Notes under the pieces: generated by a model | Seen by the model: only the letters and a program-made list of their open reading frames with translations | Told to the model about the DNA's origin: nothing | Database searches by the model: none | Shown: positions 1-6,760 of the stretch, one piece after another | Position numbering within the stretch: the first letter of the stretch is position 1 | Layout of the letters: each line of letters begins with the position of its first letter | Made by a program: the position numbers and the translations under genes | NCBI GenBank assembly: GCA_002451755.1 | Contig: DKDF01000031.1 | Location: forward strand, 1 to 12,513 | Length of the DNA stretch: 12,513 nt | Origin: Ruminococcaceae bacterium UBA6855 | GTDB lineage: Bacteria; Bacillota; Clostridia; Oscillospirales; Acutalibacteraceae | Direction of reading: 5' to 3'

Positions 1-354
1 CTGTTCGGTGATCTCGGCGCAGGCAAGACTGCGTTTACAAGAGGGCTAGCGCACGGAATGGGCTTTGACGGCGAAGTCAGCAGCCCGACATTTGCGCTTG
101 TGCATGAGTATCCGGCGGATATACCGATTTATCATTTTGACATGTACAGGATTACTACCTGGGACGATCTTTATTCAACCGGATTTTTTGATTATCTCGA
201 CATGGGCGGTGTGCTCGTGATTGAGTGGAGCGAAAATATCGAGAACTGTCTGCCCGAAAATTCGATAAGAGTTTCGATATCCAAGAATGATAACGAGAAT
301 GAACGCATAATTACTTTGGAGAGGGGTGCCGAAATTGAAGATACTCGCGCTTGA
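1..354 (+). CDS. tsaE: tRNA threonylcarbamoyladenosine biosynthesis ATPase TsaE (5' end missing)
   Basis: The first base of the window is already inside this gene; 117 codons are present before the TGA stop, so roughly the first 30 residues of a normal ~150-residue TsaE are cut off. The visible protein begins with the Walker A P-loop GDLGAGKT, followed by the family's S-P-T-F segment and, further on, the V-I-E-W-S-E stretch that follows the Walker B strand. TsaE is a small cytoplasmic ATPase that binds the TsaB-TsaD complex and is required for multiple turnovers in making t6A at position 37 of ANN-decoding tRNAs. Its 3' end overlaps the next gene, tsaB, which supports co-transcription and translational coupling. 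An ATG at position 58 is internal, because conserved P-loop sequence lies upstream in the same frame. Identification is secure; only the start is unseen. Confidence 0.95.
   Translation: MFGDLGAGKTAFTRGLAHGMGFDGEVSSPTFALVHEYPADIPIYHFDMYRITTWDDLYSTGFFDYLDMGGVLVIEWSENIENCLPENSIRVSISKNDNENERIITLERGAEIEDTRA
318..324 (+). promoter_or_regulatory. ribosome-binding site deciding the tsaB start
   Basis: GGAGAGG lies inside the end of tsaE. It leaves only about one base before the GTG at 326 but ten bases before the TTG at 335, so it favours the TTG as the tsaB start. Confidence 0.55.
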
Positions 355-1039
355 TTCATCCGCAAAAACAGCGAGCGCCGCTATAACCGACGGCGAGCAG
401 CTGATAAGCGAAGCATTTGTCAATGCCGGACTCACACACAGTGAGACTCTTCTTCCTATGGTCGATTCCGTTCTCGGCCTCGCACGCCTCACAATGGCAG
501 ATATTGACGGCTGCGTTATAACCGACGGTCCCGGTTCGTTTACTGGTATAAGAATAGGTATCGCCGCCGTGAAGGGGCTTGCAATGCCCAACGAGACGAA
601 GTGTTGCGGCGTTTCTACTCTCAAAGCGATGGCTTATAATCTGCGCTATGATAACTGCATTGCCTGCTGTGCAATGGATGCAAGATGTTCGCAGGTCTAT
701 TCCGCAATATTCCGCTGTTTTGACGGAAAAGTCGAGAGATTGACCGAAGATGACGCAATTCCCGCATCAAAACTTCCGGAAATACTTGAAAAATATGCAA
801 ATGAGCGTATAATTTGTGTCGGAGACGGAGCGCATATCGCTTATCAGGCTGTTAAAGACAGTTTTAAGAGCGTTAGCCTCGCGCAGGATAACAGGCGTTT
901 TCAGCGTGCATACGGTGCTGCTTGTGCCGCCGTGTGCGAGAATATGGACTTCATTCCTCCGGCTCAACTTTTGCCCGTATATCTGAGACCCTCGCAGGCG
1001 GAGCGCGAACTCAGCCTGAAGAAGTCTCATAATCAATAA
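335..1039 (+). CDS. tsaB: tRNA threonylcarbamoyladenosine biosynthesis protein TsaB
   Basis: TsaB is the inactive ASKHA-fold partner of TsaD. The heterodimer, with TsaE, transfers threonylcarbamoyl to A37 of tRNA. The protein starts with the family's typical K-I-L-A-L-D-S-S strand, has the hallmark D-G-P-G-S-F-T-G-I-R motif at about residues 64-73, and the C-A-M-D-A-R segment near residue 115. At 234 residues it is full length. I chose the TTG at 335 because it puts the conserved strand at the N-terminus and leaves ten bases to the GGAGAGG site; a GTG at 326 in the same frame would add three residues and cannot be excluded. The gene overlaps tsaE by 20 bases (28 with the GTG). In many Firmicutes rimI and tsaD follow tsaB; here rpiB follows directly, so those partners must be encoded elsewhere. 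Confidence 0.94.
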   Translation: MKILALDSSAKTASAAITDGEQLISEAFVNAGLTHSETLLPMVDSVLGLARLTMADIDGCVITDGPGSFTGIRIGIAAVKGLAMPNETKCCGVSTLKAMAYNLRYDNCIACCAMDARCSQVYSAIFRCFDGKVERLTEDDAIPASKLPEILEKYANERIICVGDGAHIAYQAVKDSFKSVSLAQDNRRFQRAYGAACAAVCENMDFIPPAQLLPVYLRPSQAERELSLKKSHNQ

Positions 1040-1058
1040 ATCAAAAGGAGAAATTATC

Positions 1059-1511
1059 ATGATAGCTCTTGCTGCTGACCATGCAGGATATCCTCTCAAA
1101 GAGGAAATCAAAAAACATCTTTTGGAGAGAGGCTTCGATGTCAAGGACTTCGGAACTGACAGCGATAAGTCCGTTGACTATGCTGTTTTCGCGAAGATAG
1201 CGGGCGAGGCGGTCGCATCCGGCGAGTGCAAGCTCGGCATTTTCTGCTGCGGTACCGGCGTCGGCATCTCGATGGCGGCAAATAAGGTCAGGGGAGTCAG
1301 AGCTGCAAACTGCGCAGATACTTTCTCCGCACGCATGACAAGACTCCATAACGACGCAAATGTCCTTTGCCTCGGCAGCAGAGTTATAGGCGCAGGTCTT
1401 GCGCTTGATATGGTCGATCTCTTTGTTGACACGCCTTTCAGCGGCGAAGAGAGACACCAGAGAAGAATCGATCAGGTTATGGCTATAGAGAACGAGAAGT
1501 TCTCGAAATAA
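1059..1511 (+). CDS. rpiB: ribose-5-phosphate isomerase B
   Basis: This 150-residue cytoplasmic enzyme interconverts ribose 5-phosphate and ribulose 5-phosphate in the non-oxidative pentose phosphate pathway, feeding PRPP and nucleotide synthesis. Family marks are the N-terminal A-D-H-A-G (D7, H8), the C-G-T-G-V-G-I loop with the catalytic-type cysteine C64, and R-L-H-N-D-A-N with the ring-opening histidine H97. The cysteine fits RpiB rather than a sugar isomerase such as LacA/LacB, though these share the fold and substrate range should be tested. The ATG is preceded by AAAGGAG at 1044-1050. The gene sits 19 bases after tsaB and 46 before upp, so the four genes look like one operon; upp next door uses the PRPP that ribose 5-phosphate supplies. 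Confidence 0.95.
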   Translation: MIALAADHAGYPLKEEIKKHLLERGFDVKDFGTDSDKSVDYAVFAKIAGEAVASGECKLGIFCCGTGVGISMAANKVRGVRAANCADTFSARMTRLHNDANVLCLGSRVIGAGLALDMVDLFVDTPFSGEERHQRRIDQVMAIENEKFSK

Positions 1512-1557
1512 AGAAGTCAGAAATTTACAAATTATATATATCTGGAGGAGTTCAAAA

Positions 1558-2187
1558 ATGGCAAACATAACAATAACAAATCACCCGCTTATTCAGCATA
1601 AGCTGTCTATCCTCAGAGACAAGCACACCGCTTCCAAAGAGTTCCGCACTCTTGTCGGTGAGATTGCTATGCTCATGTGCTACGAGGCTACAAGAGACCT
1701 TCCTCTCAAGGATGTTGAGATCGAGACTCCCGTTTCCAAGATGACCACAAAGGCTCTTGCGGGCAAGAAGCTTGCTTTTGTCCCGATTCTCAGAGCCGGT
1801 CTCGGTATGGTTGACGGCGTCCTGACCCTTGTTCCTTCCGCCAGAGTCGGTCACATCGGTCTTTACCGCGATCCCGCAACCCTGCAGCCTGTTGAATATT
1901 ATTGCAAGCTGCCCAGCGATATCGGCGAGCGCGATGTTATTGTTCTCGATCCCATGCTTGCCACCGGCGGCTCGGCTATCGATGCTATAACCCAGATTAA
2001 GAAGAGAAATCCCAAGTCGATAAAGTTCATGTGCATCATTGCGGCTCCCGAGGGACTCGAGGCTCTCAGCAAGGCTCATCCCGATGTTGATATCTTTGCC
2101 GCTGCAAAGGACGAAAAGCTCAACGATCACGGCTATATCGTTCCCGGTCTCGGCGATGCCGGCGACAGAATCTTCGGCACGAAATAA
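1558..2187 (+). CDS. upp: uracil phosphoribosyltransferase
   Basis: The product (209 residues, the normal length) makes UMP from uracil and PRPP in pyrimidine salvage. The PRPP-binding loop is visible as V-L-D-P-M-L-A-T-G-G-S at about residues 129-139, and the uracil-binding C-terminal segment G-L-G-D-A-G-D-R-I-F-G-T is complete at residues 197-208. The ATG has a strong GGAGGAG site at 1544-1550. Codon use is strongly biased (for example AAG over AAA), as in well-expressed genes of this genome. No uracil permease gene or PyrR-type attenuator hairpin is seen beside it. No hairpin terminator separates it from the scfA promoter, so some read-through into scfA is likely. Confidence 0.97.
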   Translation: MANITITNHPLIQHKLSILRDKHTASKEFRTLVGEIAMLMCYEATRDLPLKDVEIETPVSKMTTKALAGKKLAFVPILRAGLGMVDGVLTLVPSARVGHIGLYRDPATLQPVEYYCKLPSDIGERDVIVLDPMLATGGSAIDAITQIKKRNPKSIKFMCIIAAPEGLEALSKAHPDVDIFAAAKDEKLNDHGYIVPGLGDAGDRIFGTK

Positions 2188-2193
2188 TTGCAC

Positions 2194-2222
2194 TTGCAAT
2201 ACCCGGACTATTATGTTATAAT
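2194..2222 (+). promoter_or_regulatory. sigma-A-type promoter of scfA (extended -10)
   Basis: A -35-like TTGCAA at 2194-2199 is followed after exactly 17 bases by a perfect TATAAT at 2217-2222. TG at 2214-2215 gives an extended -10 (TGTTATAAT). The predicted start is near A2229, giving a leader of about 24 bases that carries GGAGGTG (2239-2245) seven bases before the scfA ATG. This is the best-matching promoter in the window and makes scfA independent of the upp operon. The -35 overlaps a direct repeat, TTGCA-C-TTGCA (2188-2198). Confidence 0.75.
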
Positions 2223-2252
2223 CATTTCAGTAAATTTTGGAGGTGTTATATC

Positions 2253-2390
2253 ATGAAACACGTCAAGACCATCAACGCTTCGAATCTTAAGGAGAGCGCT
2301 GCTAAGGGCGGCTGCGGCGAGTGCCAGGCTTCCTGCCAGTCAGCTTGCAAGACTTCCTGCACCGTTGCTAACCAGAAGTGCGAGAAGTAA
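2253..2390 (+). CDS. scfA: SCIFF ranthipeptide precursor (six cysteines in forty-five residues)
   Basis: A 45-residue peptide with exactly six cysteines at 21, 24, 28, 32, 36 and 43. It has the diagnostic leader M-K-H-V-K-T-I-N and the core G-G-C-G-E-C-Q, then C-Q-S-A-C-K-T-S-C-T. This is the SCIFF family, a ribosomally made, post-translationally modified peptide. In studied homologues the partner radical SAM enzyme joins a cysteine sulfur to a threonine as a thioether, reported between positions 32 and 37; both C32 and T37 are present here in the same places. The leader would be bound by ScfB; the mature product's role is unresolved. All six alanines are GCT and all six cysteines TGC, pointing to strong expression. 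It has its own promoter and a perfect GGAGGTG site, and scfB follows 116 bases later. Confidence 0.96.
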   Translation: MKHVKTINASNLKESAAKGGCGECQASCQSACKTSCTVANQKCEK

Positions 2391-2407
2391 TCTGATTTGA
2401 ACGTAAA

Positions 2408-2436
2408 TTAGGGGCAGGCTTTGCGCCTGTCCCTAA
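2408..2436 (+). promoter_or_regulatory. hairpin between scfA and scfB
   Basis: TTAGGGGCAGG (2408-2418) pairs with CCTGTCCCTAA (2426-2436): an 11-base-pair stem with one G-U pair and a seven-base loop that may close by one further C-G pair. No run of T follows (AATTCTG), so it is not a canonical terminator. It could protect the 3' end of a short scfA transcript or reduce read-through, so that precursor outnumbers maturase. The structure is seen; the function is inferred. Confidence 0.5.
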
Positions 2437-2506
2437 AATTCTGTCTGAAACAATTTGCCGATAGTAACGCGGCTAAAAGGAGCGAAAGCGGGGAGACCCG
2501 GCGTAT

Positions 2507-3871
2507 ATGATACATAAATATTTTCTCAACGGCTACTATATAGTCATTGACACAAACAGCGGAGCCGTTCACATTGTGGACGAGCTTGCATACAGACTGC
2601 TCGATTTCTTCACGGAAAAGCTCAAGGACGAATGTCCCGATGAGGTTATCTCAACTCTTGTGAACGAGGGCTTTGATAAGCAGGATATCATCGACACTTA
2701 TGCCGAACTCAAGGCTCTGTGCGATGACGATTCTCTTTTCTCCGAGGATACCTACAGACCTTTTGCGGATATGCTCACCGAGGCTCCTATAAAGTCTATG
2801 TGCCTCAACATATCGCACGACTGCAATCTCCGCTGCGAGTATTGCTTTGCCGCTCAGGGCGATTTCGGTCACGGCAGAAAGCTCATGCCTTTCGAGGTCG
2901 GCAAGGCTGCGATAGATTTCCTTATCAAATATTCTGCAAATAGACATAATCTCGAGCTTGACTTTTTCGGCGGCGAGCCGCTTATGAATCTCGATGTCGT
3001 GAAAAAAGTTGTTGAGTATGCAAGGTCGATTGAGAAAGAGCACAACAAGAACTTCCGTTTCACAATGACCACAAACGGTATTCTGCTCGACGATGACAGC
3101 ATTGATTTTATCAATCGCGAGATGTCTAATGTCGTTCTCTCGCTCGACGGCAGAAAAGAGGTCAACGACCGTCTGCGCCCGACTGTCAACAAGAAGGGCA
3201 GCTATGACATAATAGTTCCGAAGTATCAGAAGCTTGTCGCCGAGAGAGGGGACAAGGAATATTATGTCCGCGGTACATTTACAAAATATAATCTTGACTT
3301 CACCGATGATGTCATGCATCTCAACGAGCTTGGATTCGACCAGATCTCTGTCGAACCCGTTGTGACCGATCCCGAGCTGCCGTATGCGCTGACCGAAAGC
3401 GATCTTCCGGCCATAGCAGAGGAATATGAGAAGCTTTCAAAGATACTTATAGAGCGAAAGAAGAACGGTACGAGCTTCAACTTCTTCCATTTCATGATTG
3501 ACCTTGATCAGGGTCCGTGCGCTATAAAGAGACTTCGCGGGTGCAGCTGCGGCAACGAGTATGTCGCCGTCACTCCCGAGGGCGATATCTATCCCTGCCA
3601 TCAGTTTGTAGGTATGGATGAGTGGAAGATGGGCAGCGTGCTTGACGATTCCATTGACTACAAGATGAAGAAGATGTTCTCTAAGGCGAACATCTACTCA
3701 AAGGAAGAGTGCGCCGATTGCTGGGCGAAGTTCTATTGCAGCGGCGGATGCAACGCAAATAATATGCAGTATAACAACACTATCTTCAAGCCGCACAAGC
3801 TCTCGTGCGCTCTCGAACAGAAGAGACTCGAGTGTGCGATAATGATAAAGGCCGCTCTTGCGGACGAATAA
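2507..3871 (+). CDS. scfB: radical SAM/SPASM SCIFF peptide maturase (thioether-forming)
   Basis: This 454-residue enzyme matures ScfA by forming thioether cross-links using S-adenosylmethionine radicals. Residues 1-85 match the position of the leader-binding RiPP recognition domain known in this family. The radical SAM cluster motif is C106-x3-C110-x2-C113 (D-C-N-L-R-C-E-Y-C-F), with F-F-G-G-E-P at 153-158 for SAM binding. The C-terminal SPASM region has C338, C346, C348, G-D-I-Y-P-C364, then C402-x2-C405-x5-C411-x3-C415 and C434, the ligands expected for two auxiliary 4Fe-4S clusters. Length matches characterised SCIFF maturases. The ATG at 2507 is preceded by GGGGAG at 2490-2495. No transporter or protease gene lies beside it, so export and leader removal, if they occur, use distant genes. 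Confidence 0.95.
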   Translation: MIHKYFLNGYYIVIDTNSGAVHIVDELAYRLLDFFTEKLKDECPDEVISTLVNEGFDKQDIIDTYAELKALCDDDSLFSEDTYRPFADMLTEAPIKSMCLNISHDCNLRCEYCFAAQGDFGHGRKLMPFEVGKAAIDFLIKYSANRHNLELDFFGGEPLMNLDVVKKVVEYARSIEKEHNKNFRFTMTTNGILLDDDSIDFINREMSNVVLSLDGRKEVNDRLRPTVNKKGSYDIIVPKYQKLVAERGDKEYYVRGTFTKYNLDFTDDVMHLNELGFDQISVEPVVTDPELPYALTESDLPAIAEEYEKLSKILIERKKNGTSFNFFHFMIDLDQGPCAIKRLRGCSCGNEYVAVTPEGDIYPCHQFVGMDEWKMGSVLDDSIDYKMKKMFSKANIYSKEECADCWAKFYCSGGCNANNMQYNNTIFKPHKLSCALEQKRLECAIMIKAALADE

Positions 3872-3879
3872 AAAGCAAC

Positions 3880-3915
3880 AGTCCGGGATATAAAAGTCCC
3901 GGACTTGTTTTATTT
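3880..3915 (+). terminator. intrinsic terminator of scfA-scfB
   Basis: A perfect nine-base-pair stem, AGTCCGGGA (3880-3888) with TCCCGGACT (3897-3905), has an eight-base loop and is followed by TGTTTTATTT. It begins nine bases after the scfB stop. Confidence 0.85.
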
Positions 3916-3922
3916 ATGTACG

Positions 3923-3964
3923 AAAAAATCCCTCGGAAGTTTTATCTCCCGAGGGATTTTATTT
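3923..3964. terminator. bidirectional intrinsic terminator between convergent units
   Basis: AAAATCCCTCGG (3925-3936) pairs perfectly over 12 bases with CCGAGGGATTTT (3949-3960), with a 12-base loop. Read on the minus strand the stem is followed by TTTTTT, ending the foldase gene whose stop is 15 bases away. Read on the plus strand it is followed by a T-rich run, giving a second stop for scfB transcripts. Confidence 0.88.
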
Positions 3965-3974
3965 ATTTTATTGC

Positions 3975-5672
3975 TTAATAGCTGCTCTTATTTGCAGTGC
4001 TGTTGCTCATTGCAAGACGCTGCTTGAAAGATTTGAGGTAAGATTTGAGAGCCTTGTCAAGCTTTTTGTCGTTCTTCTCGAGCTTGTACTCATCGGAGCC
4101 CTCAAGCTCGGTCAGCTTCTTCTCAAAGTCCTCGCTGGACTTCGTGGAGCGAATCGTGCTCTTCCAGGCGTAATCCTTGCCCGAATAGAACATGATGTGA
4201 TATCCGTACTCGGACTCAATGATACCGGTGTCGCCAACCTTTCTGCTGCTGTCGGTAGCCCAGTTGCGGAAAGACTCAACATAGTTGGAGTTTGCGGTGA
4301 TACCGCTGATAAGTCCGCCGTCAGCCGCGCTTCCTGTGTCCTTGGACTTCTCTTTTGCAAGAGCTGCGAACGAATCCTCGGTCTTTGCGCCGCTCTGCCA
4401 CTGCTTGTAGATTTCCTCTGCGGAGGCCTTTGCTGCCTTCTTCTGCTCGTCGGTAGCCTCTGAGCTGGAGCTGGTGTCATCGGTGAAAGAAATAAGTATA
4501 TGTCTTACATTCGCTGCCATGGGAGCGTAGCTGCCCTTGCTTATATAGAGGATAACATAAGAGGTTACATTGCCGTCGCTGCCGACTTCAAAAAGTTTGA
4601 CATCGCCGGATTTTCTTGCGCTGTCGAATGCCCACTTAGCAGCATCCTCGGAAACATAAGATGTGAGGGTCGACTTTGCGGCCTCGGTGAGAGCGGTTGC
4701 GGACTCTGCATCGTAGTCCTCGGTGGAGCTGTTCTTTTTCTGTGCCTGCTCAAGGAAAGCTTTTTCACTGGTGCAGGCTTTGAGAGCGGCTTCAGCCTCA
4801 GCCTTGACCTTTGCAGCAGCTGCCTTCTGGCGGGTGGCAAGCTGCTCATCGGACTCGCCATCCTTTGCGGTGAGAGTCTCTATTGCGAACGAAAGGGTTC
4901 TTGCATCAACTGCGTTATATGCGCTGGGATCTGCATCATAGACAGCCTTGATGTCAGCGTCACTGTAAGAATTTGTCAGGCTTGTTGAAGTATCGTTCTG
5001 ATATCTTGTGACGATGTTCTGCATCTCAAGCTGCTTGCGCATGAACTTCTCATTTACACCCTTGCCGTAGCTTGCCTTGAGGTAGGCGTTGAGAGAATAG
5101 TTGTCCTCTGCGGCGGTGTTTCTGAGCTCTTCGATCTGATCGTCTATCGACTTCTGCTCGTCGTCGGTGAGCTTGTATCCGGCCTTGAGAGCCTCAGCAT
5201 AGAGAATCTTGTAAGACTGGAGAGCGGAGATGGTCTCGTCCTTGATGTAATCGGAGAGAAGCATATCCTTGCCGTCCGCATCGGTGCCGTAGTTCTGCTC
5301 GTCGGGCGACTTTGTTGAGTCGATGCCGAAGTCCATGCCGTACATAGCATACTGCTGAGCGTATGAATAGATGTTGTTGAGATACTGGCTGTAGTAATAT
5401 GTAAACTCAACTTCCGAAACGCGTATGTCATCGCCAACGGAGAATACGGTGGTATTCTTCTTGATAACGGCAGTATCGTCAAGAATTTTCCATACGATGC
5501 CGCCTGCAACTACAACGGCGAGAACGATGGCAACTACCATCTTGACTATCTTTGCCGCCGCTTTGCTCTTCTCGCTCTTTTTCTGACTCTTTTTCGCAGA
5601 CTGAGCGAGGCGGGCCTTTCTGTCGTCACGGTATGACTCGGCAGAAGTCCGCTGAGTGTCTTTGTTTGCCAT
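3975..5672 (-). CDS. membrane-anchored parvulin-type peptidyl-prolyl isomerase (PrsA/SurA-like foldase)
   Basis: The 565-residue product has a basic, lysine-rich cytoplasmic head (residues 1-42) and one hydrophobic membrane segment at about 43-63. The long outer part has a tyrosine-rich SurA_N-like region (about 75-235), a charged alanine/lysine-rich stretch (about 265-345) and a parvulin domain at about 387-497. Rotamase marks are V-R-H-I-L-I near 391, the D-G-G-L segment near 452 and E-Y-G-Y-H-I-M-F at 488-495. It should help exported proteins fold by cis-trans isomerisation of proline bonds on the outer membrane face. Unlike PrsA of Bacillus it has no lipobox cysteine, so the helix is the anchor. 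The lysine-rich C-terminal tail (from about 500) has no recognised domain. The ATG has AAAAGGA about ten bases upstream. Substrates cannot be told from the sequence. Confidence 0.88.
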   Translation of the reverse strand: MANKDTQRTSAESYRDDRKARLAQSAKKSQKKSEKSKAAAKIVKMVVAIVLAVVVAGGIVWKILDDTAVIKKNTTVFSVGDDIRVSEVEFTYYYSQYLNNIYSYAQQYAMYGMDFGIDSTKSPDEQNYGTDADGKDMLLSDYIKDETISALQSYKILYAEALKAGYKLTDDEQKSIDDQIEELRNTAAEDNYSLNAYLKASYGKGVNEKFMRKQLEMQNIVTRYQNDTSTSLTNSYSDADIKAVYDADPSAYNAVDARTLSFAIETLTAKDGESDEQLATRQKAAAAKVKAEAEAALKACTSEKAFLEQAQKKNSSTEDYDAESATALTEAAKSTLTSYVSEDAAKWAFDSARKSGDVKLFEVGSDGNVTSYVILYISKGSYAPMAANVRHILISFTDDTSSSSEATDEQKKAAKASAEEIYKQWQSGAKTEDSFAALAKEKSKDTGSAADGGLISGITANSNYVESFRNWATDSSRKVGDTGIIESEYGYHIMFYSGKDYAWKSTIRSTKSSEDFEKKLTELEGSDEYKLEKNDKKLDKALKSYLKSFKQRLAMSNSTANKSSY

Positions 5673-5730
5673 TCTTTTTCATCCTTTTCTTTGTTAAGGT
5701 TGATTTGACCTGACGGTCTATAACATTCTT

Positions 5731-5759
5731 ATTTTATACTATTTTATTAGTTTTGACAA
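5731..5759 (-). promoter_or_regulatory. likely promoter of the foldase gene
   Basis: On the minus strand TTGTCA (5754-5759, one mismatch to consensus) is followed after 17 bases by TAAAAT (5731-5736, one mismatch). It lies in the AT-rich 125-base gap between the pseudouridine synthase and the foldase, with the foldase start about 60 bases from the -10. Confidence 0.55.
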
Positions 5760-5797
5760 GCCGAATTTGCAAGTTTTATAGTTAGTTCATAATCAAA

Positions 5798-6760
5798 TCA
5801 CAGTTCGCCGTTTAGAAATGCGTCTTTGAACCACACATTCTTGACTTCAAACTGCTTGCCGTTGAGATAGTTGAGCGACTGCGCATCGGTGACAAAGTCG
5901 AATTTCAGCTTGTATGAATACAGAAACTGCTTTTTATATCCGCTCTCCTTGTTCATGGAGTTGCGCCCGTATTTTCCGTCTCCGAGCAGGGGATGACCTA
6001 TCGACGCAAAATGAGCTCTTATCTGATGTGTGCGCCCCGTCAGCAACTCGACTTCGACAAGGCTCATATTTTTGTTTTCCGCGAGCACGCGGTATTTTGT
6101 CTTTATTTCTTTCGAGCCGTCTGTCTGTCGGGTGAATACTTTGACAAGATTCTTCTTTTCGTCTTTCGTCAGCCAGCCGTGCAGAATGCCTTCTTTTTCT
6201 TTCAATGTTCCGTGGACAACGCAGAGATAGAATTTCTTTATCTCTCTGTCCTTGAGCTTCTGGTTCATGATTCTCAGGGCTTCCGCATTCTTTGCGGCCA
6301 TGACTATTCCGCCTGTGTTGCGGTCGATTCTGTTTATGAGAGCCGGTGCAAAGGAGTTTTCGTCCGACGGGTCATACTCGCCCTTTTCATAGAGATAACG
6401 CTTGATTCTGGTCAGCAGTGTGTCGTTGTATTCACGCTCGTCCGGGTGCGAAAGAAGTCCGACTTTTTTATCGAGCAGCATTATATTTTCGTCTTCGTAG
6501 ATGACCGTGAGATTTGTCGAAGCGTGCATGAAATCGTATCTGTCGAACCGCTGCTCGAAAAATTCGTCGTTTATGTACATATCCACTTTATCGCCCTCTT
6601 TCAGGCGCGTGGATATCTCACACCGTTTGCCGTTGAGCTTTATGCGCTTGAGTCTGATGTATTTGTACATCAACGAATCGGGAAGATTCGGAACGGTCTT
6701 TTTTATGAATTTGTCAACGCGTTGATTGGCGTCGTTTTTTCCTATAGTAAAACTTTTCAA
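5798..6760 (-). CDS. RluC/RluD-family RNA pseudouridine synthase
   Basis: A 320-residue enzyme that converts uridine to pseudouridine in RNA, most likely 23S rRNA. An S4 RNA-binding domain spans about residues 12-70. The catalytic motif reads N-R-I-D-R-N-T-G-G with the nucleophile D146, in place of the usual H-R-L-D-R-x-T-S-G. The second family motif, L-L-T-G-R-T-H-Q-I-R-A-H, is at 239-250. The start is a TTG whose last two bases belong to the TGA stop of the upstream flavoprotein gene (TTGA overlap, four bases), with GGGAGG eight bases ahead; this suggests translational coupling. The exact target uridine cannot be read from sequence, as Clostridia carry several RluC/RluD paralogues. No terminator hairpin is seen after its stop. 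Confidence 0.92.
   Translation of the reverse strand: MKSFTIGKNDANQRVDKFIKKTVPNLPDSLMYKYIRLKRIKLNGKRCEISTRLKEGDKVDMYINDEFFEQRFDRYDFMHASTNLTVIYEDENIMLLDKKVGLLSHPDEREYNDTLLTRIKRYLYEKGEYDPSDENSFAPALINRIDRNTGGIVMAAKNAEALRIMNQKLKDREIKKFYLCVVHGTLKEKEGILHGWLTKDEKKNLVKVFTRQTDGSKEIKTKYRVLAENKNMSLVEVELLTGRTHQIRAHFASIGHPLLGDGKYGRNSMNKESGYKKQFLYSYKLKFDFVTDAQSLNYLNGKQFEVKNVWFKDAFLNGEL

Noticed and set aside
1512..1557. Promoter or attenuator before upp
   Set aside because: TTTACA and TATATA are only a few bases apart and no alternative hairpins are visible, so nothing beyond the ribosome-binding site can be supported.
2188..2199. TTGCA direct repeat (TTGCA-C-TTGCA) overlapping the scfA -35 as an operator
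   Set aside because: Five-base repeats are short and could arise by chance; no matching repeat or regulator gene nearby supports an operator.
4500..4988. Plus-strand cysteine-rich open frame of 162 codons inside the foldase gene
   Set aside because: The apparent cysteine richness is the complement of Ala (GCA) and similar codons in the foldase's alanine/lysine-rich region; no start signal, and the minus-strand frame has clear domains.
5753..5782. Plus-strand perfect TTGACA with TATAGT 18 bases downstream
   Set aside because: It would fire into the 3' end of the pseudouridine synthase as an antisense promoter. It overlaps the foldase promoter in AT-rich DNA, and the near-palindromic TTGACAA makes a chance match on both strands likely.
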